From: Phoenix dactylifera
Taxonomy: Eukaryota; Streptophyta; Magnoliopsida; Arecales; Arecaceae
DNA length: 64,000 bases
Assembly (NCBI RefSeq): GCF_009389715.1
Contig: NC_052399.1
Span: 15,751,646 to 15,815,645 of the forward strand
Direction: 5' to 3'
The notes under the pieces are model-generated. The model ran no database searches and was not told where the DNA came from. It saw nothing but the letters and a program-made list of their open reading frames with translations. This document shows, piece after piece, positions 47,017 through 59,951 of this stretch. A program made the translations under genes and the position numbers. Position 1 is the stretch's first letter; every line of letters begins with the position of its first letter.

Positions 47017-48406
47017 TTCTCCTCCTTTCTCGTTTTTGTTTACTTCTCTCTTATCCACGGGAAGGGGGAGCCCACATACGGGAAACGATCCCTCTCACTT
47101 TCCTAATTTGAATTGGAACCCACGGGAACTCTGTGACGAAAATACCCCTGGTTGCGGATCAGGAGGTATATATATGTAGGGGTAATGTCGGCATAGAAAA
47201 CACGCGCCGAGACGTCCATGCTGGGTGCTGAGTATAGAATATGGGCCGCTGAAAAACCAGCATCGCTCACACCTATGGTGTATGAAACGCCCGCTTTAGC
47301 AAAAAAATAAAAAATAAAAATGGAGCAACGTTGTGGATTGGAATTTGAAGCTATTTATAATTTGTTTTCAAATTTTGATGAACAGAGTTATAATGATTTC
47401 AACCCGACAAGATACGTGAGAGGTTCCATGACCAAATACCTCTGACCTTCTGGATGCATTCACTGTAGTGGCATTTTCCGGTCAAAGCAATATAGCTCCA
47501 CCAAATTTCATACTTGTAAATTGTTCTACTACTCGTTTGATAATTATAAGAAAAGTAATTGGGCTCTGATAAAAGTGGGTTAGTCTATAGCCTTAGGTTA
47601 GGATTCAAAATGGATCGGCTATAATCCGATCATATCCATTTATGTATCTGATTCGCATGACATTTAGATCTAAACACGGATATATATATGCATAGCTATA
47701 AGTTTTGCCTTACACAAATTTGAATTTTAAATGTTTTGTTAGTTGCATATCTGGATGCATATCGATAATTTTTGCCAATCATGGACTTGATCTACATTTT
47801 AGGGGTTTTGTTCGTTCCAAATATTCATGTAAATTCCAACTCTGAAAATGTATCAGATTAATGCTAAAAGCTAGAATAGAACCACCATAATAGTGGTTAG
47901 TTGACAGTCTCCTGGCCACCAAGATAACATGAATATTTGTTTCAAGCAAAAGATTTAACATTCTCTATAAAATCTTACCACATCATTAAATAATGTAACT
48001 CAAACTATATTTCTATATTACCATAATTAATTAATTTTTATTAATAATAATCACTTTTCCTTTGATAAAAAATAGAAAATGTGATATACTATATTTGTTA
48101 TTTTATGGTATTTTTCAAAATTTTACTATTTAAATAAAATATTTTTATTATATAATTGTTAATAACTTCTAAATATCTGTATGCTACATATAATTATTTT
48201 TGTGTATTTTTTTCGTAATTAGATGATGCATGATTATTATAAATTATGAGTATCGTGGAATACAAATTCATGAGTATTAAAGGAATGTAATTAATGTAAA
48301 AATATTAATGTTTTATATTATATATGTAATAGAAAATGAGTCTATTGGTTAATTTGATGGTTGGATTAGTAACTATCTTTTCCCACCTCCCATCCTACAT
48401 AGTTAT
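47017..48406. other. Spacer upstream of the small minus-strand gene
   Basis: The first 150 bp may be its promoter and leader. The rest is very AT-rich (about 47980-48340) with no recognised gene. Confidence 0.4.
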
Positions 48407-48801
48407 TAGGGCTGTTAACGAGCCGAGCCGAGCCTGAGCTTGGGAGAGCTCGGCTCGCCTCGTTTCACAGAAGCTCGGGCTCGGGCTCGATAACGAGCTC
48501 TGTATTGGGCTCGAGCTCGGGCTTACTTGGCAAAGCAAAGGCTCGGACTTGAGCTCGAAAAGCTCGTTTCAATTACGAGCCCGAGCTCGAGCTCGATAAC
48601 AAGCTATTTTTCTCTATCTGGTCAGATTTTTATGAATTATGATGCTGAAATAAGATCTTTCAGCGGGAGACTAGAGCTCGTTTGGGCTCATGAGCTGCTC
48701 GGGCTTGGGCTCGGGTGTAAACGAGCCTCATATTAGGCTCGGGCTCGGACTCGTTTGACTAACAAGCCGAGCCCGAGCAGCTCGGCTCATTAACAACCCT
48801 A
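48407..48801. mobile_element. hAT-type MITE with imperfect 8-bp target duplication
   Basis: Left end TAGGGCTGTTAACGAGCC and right end GGCTCATTAACAACCCTA are inverted repeats with two mismatches. The flanks ATAGTTAT (48399-48406) and ATAATTAT (48802-48809) match at 7 of 8 positions, as expected for a hAT 8-bp target duplication. The interior is packed with GCTCGGGCTCG and CGAGCCCGAGC, so the whole element can fold into a GC-rich hairpin around an AT-rich loop. It is non-coding. Confidence 0.85.
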
Positions 48802-50178
48802 ATAATTATATCATTGATATTAGTTTTCAGCATTAAAATCTGCTTTAAATCCAATTTATATGTAAATTATATTTAATTATATGTATATCCAGATAAAAAA
48901 AATTATGAATATAACTAATATTTGAACTTATATGCATTTATATAAAATAAATATGGAAATATTTAATATCTGACCGTAATAAATGCTTTCTCATAGCTGA
49001 TGAATACACGGTCTAGATTCTGTTTATATGTAAAAACTTAAAGCTATTTTTTTTTGATTGGTTGAAGTAAACTAATATAAAAAAAAAAAAAAAGTCATAA
49101 GGAAACTCAAATTTCCCAACCTGGCCTAGAACCAAGGCCATCGGCATCTAAGCCACCGGGGGTTGTGCAGACGGGTACAGCAGAACCCCCTGCAGAGAAC
49201 TAACCATGCCCAAATCTAACCATACCGGATCGCATGCGCACGGTCTCCATGCCCAAGTAGTCTTACATTAAATGCAAGCGAGATCGAGACCCAGCCCAAC
49301 TTGACTCGTGCGGGGGACCACAGCAAGACTGAGATCTAATCCAGTTAATCGAGTAAAGGTCGAGCCGGCACAAAGCATTGCGTGGGCCATAAGTCGACTG
49401 AAAAGGGCTTGATCGCAGCCCGTGACAAAGATCCAAGCCAGTGGCCCCCCCCCCCGGTGAAGCACCCCTGAAAGGGACGGTAGGAGACACAGGTACCCTC
49501 CAAGGAATTTCCGCCAAGGAAAAAGGCCGTGTTGCTGCTTAAATGGACCACTCACCCGGCCCAAGCGTCGGTCTCGTGAACACGGACCCTCTTGCTCTGA
49601 ACGCATCCGAGGCTATCCAGGTGCTGTCGTTGTTGGTCCATCTGTCTCTACTATTTCGCCATTCCGTGGATAAGGGCTCGCAGTTTGGAAAATTGCTTGG
49701 CTTCAGCTGGTGGTTGAGTTTGGGTGTCCTTGAAACAGCTTCAGTGATGGGGATTGCTTGTTTGTATATGGCTGCTGGCAACTGCATTTTAGATAATTCA
49801 AGTTATCATTTTTTTTTAATCGTAAATTTGATTATTCGATAGAATACGAGACCATGAATGGTACAGTATGGAGCAGTGCTCATAGTGTACATGTACATGT
49901 AAAAATGTTATTAGAAGAAGTAAGGGCTTGCATGGATGCTTCTCGCCACTCTTGCCCTTAAACTCTTATCCTTCTCCTAATAAAGGTAGAGTCGTATCTT
50001 GCCTTTTTTTTTATATGAAAATGTAGCCTTGCAGGTCAAACAGTTTCTGAGCCTTTTTTTTTTTTTTGCTTAGGTTTTTTTTTTTCTTCACCAAATCTCA
50101 TGCTAACTTATTCCCACCCACTAGTATATATGGTATATTCCATCTTCCATCTTCCATCTCTCTCTCTCTCTCTCTCTC

Positions 50179-50216
<38 letters not shown>

Positions 50217-52281
50217 TCCTTTGAGTAAATTTGGATTAGTAAATTACTTTTGGACCTAAATTACTGAATATGTTTGGCCAGGCTCAAAGTCCAATATATT
50301 TTGTTTTGGAGCTACGTCTGAAAAAAGATTCTGTTTTTCTTGTATTATAGAGAGGGAAGGAGGGAAGGAAAGAAATTATACATATATACATACATACATA
50401 CACACACATGTTGTATGTATGTATGTATGTATGTATACCTATATATTTGGCTAATTAATATTTAGCTTAGTATCTTATTATTAAATTTATGGGATAAAAA
50501 ACATTTTTTTTTTGATAGTACGTAGATAACAGGGAAATATTTATATACAATCAATGAATAAAATTATACAAAAATAAAAATCATATTATCCACTTTAGAA
50601 CTGGCATCATGCAGGCTGTGATACTAAAGTAAAATAGAAAAGTCACATCTTCTGTGCAATGAAATCAACTCATCAGACCTAGCTTCAGTTGTCTATGGAT
50701 TTTAAATCATGGCACATACAATTATATACATGCTCATGATCAACATTTATTACACATAAATGCATTACTTCAAATGAAAAGGAAAACATTCTCGTACCAA
50801 AAGAAAAGAATCAACCCATTTCCAGGCGCACTTGGAGTCTTAAGCTCATTAATGTTAGCAAAGCAACCAGGCCCATTTCGCCTGTGGGGTAGACCGTATG
50901 CCATGCCGAGGCTCAATAAATATTCTGCTCCAGCTCCATGATGCCAATCTTTTCAGCGATTTATCCAGTGCAATCGATCTCCTCAGATAGGTCCCGGCCT
51001 CAATAACGAGACTAAGGTTGAAATTAAATCATATAGATATTTATATTTATTTTATTTGACAAATATAAGTATAAATACAGATGTTAGTTAGATATAAAAA
51101 TTCATATCTATTTTTATTTTAAACGAATACGAATACAAATCGGATAGTGAAAGTGTGAATATAAATCAGATAATTAAACTTTATGACCACATAATTAAAT
51201 ATATTACTAAATGGATGATCAATTAAATTAATAATATGTTAATATGGTTATTTATTTTCTCTAAAAATTCATAAATGATATATAAAATTAAATAGTATTA
51301 CAAATGGAATCGAATATTCGGATACGAATCATATAGTTTTCTATTTATACCCATATTCATTTTTTTTATGGATATGGATATCAGTCGAATGCACAATTTT
51401 CTATCTATATTCGTATAGATTCAGATATAAAAATAAATCTAGACAGATATTATTCGATCTATTTTCACTCTCAGCTAGGACTGTTGATGACTCCAAATAA
51501 AACCAAATGCCTGCCGAATGCCGGATGATCGTGCTACAATGGTGGACCCACCTGATAAGCCCATTGGGCTGCTAATGTAAGCCTCCCATGAATATGTGTG
51601 AAAGGATTGACGCCAACTATTTTGAGAGTAAATTCCAGTATTACCCCCATAAAGATGGCTCTTATAAGTCATTATAATGCATGCCTTCTGTTGGAATTAT
51701 AACAAAATTATGAAATTGCATATTAAAATTATTGCCATCAAAATTCGATCTAAAATAGGACTCTAGGAAACAATAGAAGGAAAGAGAAAAGCAGAATAGT
51801 GTATAACACTAGAAAACAAGAAAAGAGAAAGTAGAATGGTGCATAATTGTTTGAGATGCAAATTTGGCGCCTAAGTTTTTTTGTTTGTAGATGTGGAGTT
51901 TTTGTTTCACTAGGATTGGACTTCGAGTATAAGTAGAAGACTACATGTTGACTTTTTTTATTGGATACGAGTCTTATTAAAATTGGTTATTTGTGTGCCG
52001 GCTATAATAGGCATATCAATTTTAGGTCATATTAGAAATCATTTTTACTTTATTCTTAATTGAATATAAAAACATTAACATTTAAATGTTGAATCCACAT
52101 AGAAATGTTAAACAATGCCTATTAAATCTACCAAAAAAAAAAGAGAAATGTCAGAATAACTCTTATATAGAACTGTCATATATACTAATCACGAAGTATA
52201 TTTACTAGCAAATGTTTTTAAATTGTTATATATATTAATAACGGAAAGCAGGAATGTTTAATTGTCACACAATCAATGAAT
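48802..52281. other. AT-rich spacer with microsatellites and unassigned frames
   Basis: Contains a C run (about 49446-49457); a CT run followed by TA (50157-50212); an inverted microsatellite pair CATACATA and TGTATGTA (about 50386-50437) that could fold; and an AT-rich stretch at about 50995-51480 with GATATTTA/TAAATATC-like ends that may be an old MITE. An open frame at 49543-49842 (+) encodes a hydrophobic C-terminal half (SWWLSLGVLETASVMGIACL) but has no recognised domain, promoter or splice partner. Confidence 0.4.
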
Positions 52282-52353
52282 GGTTCCGTGGTCTGGTGGT
52301 CAGGACATGTATTGGACTTTGAATGCAGTAGCCTCAGTTTAAATCTGAATGTA
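52282..52353 (+). pseudogene. tRNA-Gln(UUG)-like relic
   Basis: GGTTCCGTGGTCTGGTGGTCAG resembles the acceptor and D arm (A box). It is followed by TTGGACTTTGAATGCAG, an anticodon arm with TTG, and AGTTTAAATCTG, a decayed T arm (B box GGTTCAAATCC). The 3' acceptor strand does not pair with the 5' strand, and the anticodon stem has a mismatch and extra bases before it. It is therefore a dead tRNA or the head of a tRNA-derived SINE. Confidence 0.5.
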
Positions 52354-55027
52354 CGTTATTTTAAATAGCAGGTGCTAACTGGTTTGGTAAAATTATTGAA
52401 TATTGATTTCGATAATCTTTATTCAAATCTGACCCTCATCTGAATTTTAGCCAGGTCTCCTCCAAATCTAGTTCTCAAGAATTTTGTCATGCAAGGACCC
52501 AACAAAAATAATTGCAATCCATTCTAAGAAAACCAAGTTTCTGTTTTGATGATGAATAATACTGCCAGGTTTGAGGCTGTACCCCTCTTGCTCATTTTTT
52601 TGCCTTTTTTTTATAAAGGGAGCTCGTCTAATCAGTTCAAATGAGATTTTATATACTTATTGTCATGGCAAGATCCTGGTACGAACAAGATTTCGCCATG
52701 GCCGATCGAGTTACTGGTTTGCACAGCATTAGACATTGATAACGTGTCCAAATTTTGATTGATATATATAAAGTTTTATCATCCAAGATCTCAGTCAAAC
52801 GATATCAGTATATTGGCAGAAATTTCCCAATCTTTTTTTAACTATCTTCAATTTTTTTTTTAAAGAATAAAGCTATGATTAGTATCTAAGAGAAGTAATA
52901 AAACTCAAATTTAATTTGCTTTGTTGATGAATACTTTGATGTTTTGATTCTTATTTATCACCAAGAATTTTGAACATTTCAGCTTTCTCAATATTCCCCC
53001 ATCTTCCACCTTCACTATAATCAAGATCTTGGTTTATTTTACCACCGGTCGCCTGGGATTCAAGCAAGTACTGTTCTTATTATTCTTCTGTAACGTAAAA
53101 AACCAAGCAGCGTGCATGCCAAGAAGCTGAGCAATGACGTACGCGGCATAACCCAAAAAGAATGATCTGCTATTAAAAAAGCGGTGATGTTAAGTGTCTC
53201 GTTTAAAAAAAAAAAAAAGGAGCGGTGATGTTGCGGAGAGCCAAGGAGTATCTAAGGTAATATTAGCATCATCGATGTTTGAAAAATAAGTTATGACCAA
53301 AATTGCTGTTTACAACAAGCCTACCACCTTGGTACTAGGTTTTTCGCCTTTAAAAGCAATTGTTAATAGAGCAGGAATGATCCTACCAACATCATTTATT
53401 GAGTTTTTGTTAATCTAGCATTAATTTCTTTCTCGGCATATTTCTTGGATGGTGCCACGTGAACCTATAATTTTTTGTTGGATCATGTCCACCGCTAAGC
53501 TGGTGGTCAAGTCCAACCACCAAACAATACATATAAAAGAACATGTATTGTACTGCTTGCTTTGCTCTATAGTTGAACTGGTCCACTGGTTCAGCGTTGG
53601 ACCTAATCCAACCAATAGCCACTCGATATGAATTATGGACATCAACACCAGAGTAAATCTTTTTCACTTAGCTTTCTTTCAAACCTTTATAGATTCTTAA
53701 AGTAGAAAATAACCTCTAAATATCATTTATTAAAATCTAAGCTTGAGATAGAGATTGATAAGGCTAAGAATTAAGCATATCAATACCACAACCAAGATAT
53801 CTTAATTGTTGGTAGGGTAAACTAGAGACTAGATATAGCCAACTTTTTCTTACATGCCAATCTTTAGCTCCATGGGGTAGGCAGACTTTTTAGATGCATC
53901 TTATATTAAAATTAAAAATTTCTAGATGCTATAGAATCCAATGTCCTAGGTCTATTACTAAATAATAGAATTAATAGCTCGTAAAATAATTATAAGCTCT
54001 GATGATAAAACATAAGAGAAAAAGTAATGGTAATTTAATAAATTAAATAAAGATTTCATTTAGCAAAGAGATTTAGAGTCGAAAGAAGATCCTTGTATTT
54101 GGATGATGCAATATGGTAAAGAATTTAAATACCTGCTACTACTACTATTATGATTACAACGTAATAGTCAGCATATATGACGGATCAATACTTAAATATC
54201 TGCGACTAAAAATCCTTAAATTGGCGATTCCAACGTAACACTGCGTTGTTTTGAGACCTGGTTTCGTTCGTCCGGGGGGAGAAATTAATGGTCACCATGG
54301 ACGGGAGACTGGAAAAGGACACGTCTCCCATTATAGGAAAAGACAATAAGATGTAGCCCTCTGCACCCCCTCTCATTTTCCTTTCATGAAAGGGTGGACG
54401 GCCTCTCCAGCCGATATGCGTGCAGCCGCTGGCGTCTCCGAGCCCCTCCTTTTTTTTTTTTTTTTTTTTTTTCAGTTCATGGAGCCCCCTCCTTTTGGAT
54501 CTTCTCCTCCAACAAGATCACGAGCCCTCTCCCTCTGTCTGTGTCGGCCCCCCCACTAAACTTTAAAAGCGCTCAAAATTACTCATCCACAAGAGCATAA
54601 ACCACACAAATAATTAGAAGTGAGAGAGAATGTCCAAACAAAACCCTCAAAACAAATCAAAGTAATCTTCAAGAAGTTGTGGTTGACATCCAACCTCCCC
54701 CAACTCAAATACTCCAAGACCCCAATCAAACCATTCTAACACTTGAAAGTCCCCCACTAGCCCTCTCCCCCACCCCTCTCTTCCAGACTCTCCAGCTACC
54801 CACCCCACTTTTCGGAGAAACCAGCTTCATAACCGCACACAGGTATAATTTAGGAGAAGCTCTTCCTTAAATCCGATTCCCATGCAGTTCGTATCACAAC
54901 GACCACATGACAACTATCCTTCTTGTGTGTCGGCCAGCTAAGTAGCTTGCTAGAGCTAGATTCCTGGCCTCTGTCTGTGCCTATATATCCTTCTTTTGTT
55001 CTTCTCTCTGCCTTTTCTTCTATCGGG
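52354..55027. other. Spacer and upstream region of the GLK gene
   Basis: AT-rich DNA without a recognised gene up to about 54200. The GLK promoter side has a 24-nt T run (about 54449-54472), a CACACA-rich leader-like stretch, and a CTATATAT box (54981-54988) only about 40 bp from the ATG, too close to give a long leader. The transcription start may lie further upstream. Confidence 0.4.
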
Positions 55028-55532
55028 ATGCTTGCAGTCTCACCGCCGAGAGGCTCCAATGGTGAGGAGAGAGATGGGGAGGTCGGGGGATTGGCCGGCA
55101 ACTTCTCCGATGACACCTTGCTGGAGGATATCAACTTTGATGACCTCTTCATGGGGTTTGATGACCGGGACATACTGCCGGACCTCGAGGTGGATCCTGC
55201 TGAGTTTTTTTCAGATGGACCTCGAGGTGGAGAGGCCTCATCGGGGATGGTTATGGCAGTGGAGTCGGCGGTGGGTTCGGATGGTGGGGGTCAAGAGAAT
55301 GGATTGATGGAAGGGGAGATGAAGGTAGAGAAGGATCTGAGTCGACGAGAGGAGGTCACGAGTGCGACGACAAAGGAGGACACAGTGGCCGTGGCGGCGG
55401 AGGTCAGGTCGCCGTCATCGGAGGCCGATAGAGGCCGGAAGTCAACGGCAACGGCAACGAAGAATTCGCAAGGGAAGCGGAAAGTGAAGGTAGGCGTTGC
55501 GAAGGGGTATTGGCCGCAGTGCAACCATGGCT

Positions 55533-55585
<53 letters not shown>

Positions 55586-58500
55586 CTCTCTACTCCTCTC
55601 TCTCTCCCTCCCCTCCTCTCTAGATAATAAAAATTCACATAGATCCTGGGAGGAAGATATCACGAGAACCACGACTCCATTAGTAGATCTGATCCAATGG
55701 GAGGTGTTAGATGGTCCTTTAACGTGAAAGGAATAAATAGATATAGTTTTAGAGCAAAGGTAGTGACTGTTTCTTGCCGATTGCTTCATCCTAGGAATAC
55801 TTGTTTGAGATCATCACCATCAAAAAAAAAAAACACCTACGTTTCAGGATTTTCATTTTTTCCAAGTACAAGCTATGGATCTGTGTGTTTATATTTCCTA
55901 GTATTCTTGCTTCTTATATCCAATCATAAGGTGCAAATTATAGCTAAAGAGAATGCCACTAACACATTACGAAAATTCGCATAGATCTGGGGAAGAACGG
56001 TATCACGAGAAGCATGTCTCTTTTTGTTTTTTTGTTCAGGAGAAAGGGGACTAATGGGCAGTCAGCCGCATTAGTCACCTGAAACTTTTATTAATGAAGA
56101 AGAAAAGGTTAATGGATCTTGTCCTTTATGGATAATCTTTTCTATCATTTTCTTAGCTTACTTTTCTACTAATCAATGGCTGACGTCTCAGGTGGACTGG
56201 ACGCCGGAGTTGCATCGAAGATTTGTTCAGGCAGTGGAGCAGCTTGGAGTAGATAAAGCAGTGCCATCGAGGATTTTAGAGCTCATGGGGATCGACTGCC
56301 TCACTCGACACAACGTCGCAAGCCATCTGCAGGTACCATTCTTATTTCTCCTTTTTGCACATCTCTCATCTAAATGATCTACTCTCTTTCATCCCCCTTT
56401 TGGATGAAAGTGTCGGTACGGTTGAGAGGTCTATTTAGCTCCAGCGTCCAGTATACGCAGATATGATGAGAGAAGGGAAAACCAGCATTAATTTCTTTAA
56501 GTTATTAGGACGCAATAAGGGTTTGGTTCAGTTGAGGAATTATACTGTAAATGCTGAAGATGAATACATAAATCTGACCCCAAACATGTGAAACATGATA
56601 TTCTGCTGTAGTCATGCATTTTCAGCAGTGGAGTTCTGAAATATAGTGGAAATCCAATTCGAGCTGGTTTCATGGTTAGTTTTCTAATATGAAATGTGTA
56701 AAACTTGTGTCACTGATTATTTCTCTTCGTCTTATTTGATGTTTCTAAACAAGGGAAAGGTGCTTTTCTTTTCTTCATTCCTCCTCCCTTTTTCCTCACT
56801 AGTACTCCATTATAGGGCAGCACGCCATGATTGCTCGCTCGTATGACTATTCAAGCACGAGAACCAAAAATATGAAAACATAATTGGAATCTCTGCCAAG
56901 ATTGGATAAATTTACTTCTTCGCTGGATTCCTTGCACATAGTGAAATAAAAAGAATTCAAACATTTCGGGAAAAAAAAAACACAAAAGCCTTTGGTCCCA
57001 TTTAGAGAAACTTTTGGCGTGCCAAAAAATACTTTCTAGCTCTCCAAAAGTACTTTTAGATAAAATAAAAATATTTGATGAAATTTTTGGAGAGCTGTTT
57101 TAACTTTTTGAGAGAAGCTCCATTTTGGAGCTTCTTCAAAAAAGCAAAATGGAACTTCTCCAAAAAAATACTTTTAGGAATCATTAGGAAGCCGTTTTGA
57201 GTTATAATATTTTTTTCTTTTTGGACCAAAATACTATAACTAGAGAATTTATTAGAGAGATAAATGGTCATCGGAAGGGTGAAAAATTAATTTACGCTAA
57301 TACTTATAATATTTTATACCTTTAGCATTATATTATAATATAAATATAATATAATATAATAATATATTATAATACATTAATATGTTATGTTAAATAATTT
57401 AATATTATGTTATATTATCTCTGAAAGAATGAAAAATTAATTTACGCTAATAATTATAATATTTTAGACCTTTATTATTGTATTATACTATAAATATAAT
57501 ATTATATTACATTATATCATAATACATTGATATATTATGTTAAATAATTTAATATTATATTAAATTATTATGCTATAGTATACAATATTATATTACTAAA
57601 TTATAGTAATATTATATTACATTACATTAATATTATACTATATCATATAAGTATGTATTTATATATTATATATTTTATTATGCTCTGTTGTATAATACCA
57701 TATAATGTCTTTTATGATCATTTTATCATACTAAAAATAGTTTCTTAGTTTGTTTACTAAATATATATTAAAGTTCCACAGCATTTTAAAAATATAGTTA
57801 CTAAACAACAATCAGTTTTTTATAAAAACTTTACTTACAAAATTTCTACCTTCAAAAATTTTACTGCCACCCGCTCCCCCAAACGCGGCCTTTATCCTTT
57901 TCTTTCTTCTATTTTTCATTGCCTGCTAAAGGCTTAAAAAGTAAAAACATTAGGTGAATTCGCCTATCCAACTGACAATTTACTGTGCACAGAAATATAG
58001 ATCTCACCGTAAGCATCTGCTCGCGAGGGAGAAAGAAGCTGCAAGCTGGAGCCAGAGACGGCAAATATATTCACCCTGCGGTGCCAGTGCAAAAAGGGAC
58101 ATGAACCCTTGGGTTGCCCCCACCATTGGATTCCCTCCACCTCCTCCTCCTCCTCCTCCAATACAGTCTTTTAGACCCTTACATGTTTGGGGGCACCCCA
58201 CAGCAGACCCACCATTAGTGCACATGTGGCCGAGACATCTAGCCCTGCGGACTCCCACTCCGCCGTGGGCTCCTCAGCCACCTCTTCCTCCACCATCAAA
58301 CCCTTCTTATTGGCACCACCATTACCATAAGGTACCTCCTCTTCTCACTCTCTCCCTCTCTCTCCCCATCTCTCTCTCTCTAAACTGTTTTTTTTTGTTG
58401 CAGGGCCCTCGAGAAGGTTGGGTACCACATACCCTAACACAAGGAACTCCTTGCTTCCCTCAGGCATTCCCAACGGTATATATTCACCTTCTCTTCATGA

Positions 58501-59951
58501 TCATCCTATGAAATGTATGTGAAGAGGTTGGTACCTTACTTTGTGGAACAAATTAAATGCAGAGGTTTCCAGCTCCACCAGTCCCGGGTGTTCTTCCCTA
58601 CCCCTTCTATAGGGCACTTCTTCCTCCCGCCACAAAGCACTCTGTTCCGCAGCTTCAGCTCGATGCTTATCCTGTAAGTTTCGTATCATTCGTCTCACTT
58701 TGAATCGGTGCTGCACAACTTATTCACTCATATATTAGTTCAAAGTTAAAACATTATGATTCAATTATTTTCTGACAACTTGTGTAGACTACCAGGTGAA
58801 ATATAGAGTAATCTAGTCTTCTGGAGGGAAAAAAAAAAAACCATCTAGTAATTTATTGGAGTCAAATAAAGGCGGTTAAAACAAGTACAGGAAGATGCTA
58901 CTTATGCATGGACAGTCCGCAAGACACGTTGTCTGAGTTTGTCCAAGTCCATGTGGTTGATCAGGGTACGATAGATTCCACGCCCATCTCTGTGGAACAT
59001 CAGAATAGTGGGGTTATTCTGCCTTGTCAACTTGCTACGTATCATGTAGGCCCCTCAGCTTTGGGCTAGTTGATTTCGTGAACTAAAACCAAGGTAACAG
59101 AAATAAAAATTTATGATAAAAAGCCTAAAGATGGGCATTTGTTATAGAAGGCCCAAGAGGCGTTACCCATAAAATTAAAGATGTTCAAGAGGAAAAGAAA
59201 GGGGGGCTAAGCAAAAAGCACAACTGATTTATATGGGTGAATGTCATGCAGGACGGTCTTTGTGAGTTGTGTTTGGTTCATGCACCAAAGATGATTTTAA
59301 GTATTAAGAATGTAAAAAGTGATAGAATGGAGAATGTAGAGTCACATATTAAGAAACACGATCAGAAATTCTAACTTGTCTTAGCTGAAGTATTTGTAGA
59401 TCCAAAATAGAAGTAGAAAAATTGATGTCAAATATGATGAAGTACAAGTATTCAAAAATTGCAGGAAACTAGAATTGACTTATGAGTTCACAAACAAAAA
59501 GAACCTCGTTGAGTCTTCAATTAGATGGCATGTCTATTAGAACGAGAACAAGGAAAAGGCGTTTGCAGAAGCTACTAATGCTATCGATAGGGCATTGTGT
59601 TGTATGGAATAGATACATAAACGCACCTTGATATATTCATTTTGTAATGTTTTTTGAGGAAAAATTTCATTCTATAACGTTATCCCCACAATATAGTTAT
59701 TTCAATATTCTAATATAGTGCAGCTAGCTCATGCATATGTGATTTTTGATCCACTAATAATATTCATAAACCTATCTCTTTATTCCTCATCGTTTCTCCA
59801 GTCAAAGGAAAGTATAGATGCAGCTATTGGAGATGCTTTAGCGAAGCCATGGTCGCCATTACCTCTTGGGTTGAAGCCTCCCTCATTGGAAAGCGTACTG
59901 GTGGAACTACAGAGGCAAGGTGTGTCAAAAGTACCGCCAATGTGTGGTTGA
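55028..59951 (+). CDS. GLK: GOLDEN2-like (GLK) GARP transcription factor, 6 exons
   Basis: Nuclear activator of light-harvesting and chlorophyll-synthesis genes for chloroplast development. Exons: 55028-55489, 56192-56332, 57993-58331, 58404-58475, 58563-58673 and 59802-59951. All introns are GT..AG and all exons are whole codons, giving 424 residues, a normal GLK length. The start MLAVSP matches the family start; an in-frame ATG at 54923 would add 35 hydrophobic residues and is disfavoured. Residues 1-150 are acidic ([14 protein letters not shown]). 154-208 is the GARP/Myb DNA-binding domain ([46 protein letters not shown]). The AREKEAASW box follows, then a Pro-rich region. The C-terminal GCT box runs from [15 protein letters not shown] to [14 protein letters not shown]. 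Intron 2 carries a DNA transposon (56994-57890). Whether this is the GLK1 or GLK2 paralogue is undecided. Confidence 0.95.
55537..55583 (+). repeat. (CT)n microsatellite in GLK intron 1
   Basis: About 23 CT units starting 48 bp after the exon 1 donor, then CCCCTCTC-type pyrimidine DNA. Confidence 0.95.
56994..57890. mobile_element. PIF/Harbinger-like DNA transposon, copy 2, in GLK intron 2
   Basis: Left end GGTCCCATTTAGAGAAAC and right end GCTCCCCCAAACGCGGCC are imperfect inverted repeats, flanked by TTT on both sides (56991-56993 and 57891-57893). The interior matches copy 1 at 32350-33431 over long stretches, for example AATTTACGCTAATAATTATA and TTAAATAATTTAATATTATA. An internal segment starting GTGAAAAATTAATTTACGC (57281) recurs at about 57428. 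It is non-coding. Its position between exons 2 and 3 of GLK leaves the splice sites intact. Confidence 0.78.

Noticed and set aside
49543..49842. Plus-strand frame with a hydrophobic half, possibly a small membrane protein
   Set aside because: It has no recognised domain, no splice partner, no conserved start context, and a competing open frame on the opposite strand. It is recorded only as part of the spacer.
50386..50437. Inverted CATA and TATG repeats as a possible regulatory hairpin or miRNA
   Set aside because: They are simple microsatellite DNA of two complementary phases, with no unique stem sequence.
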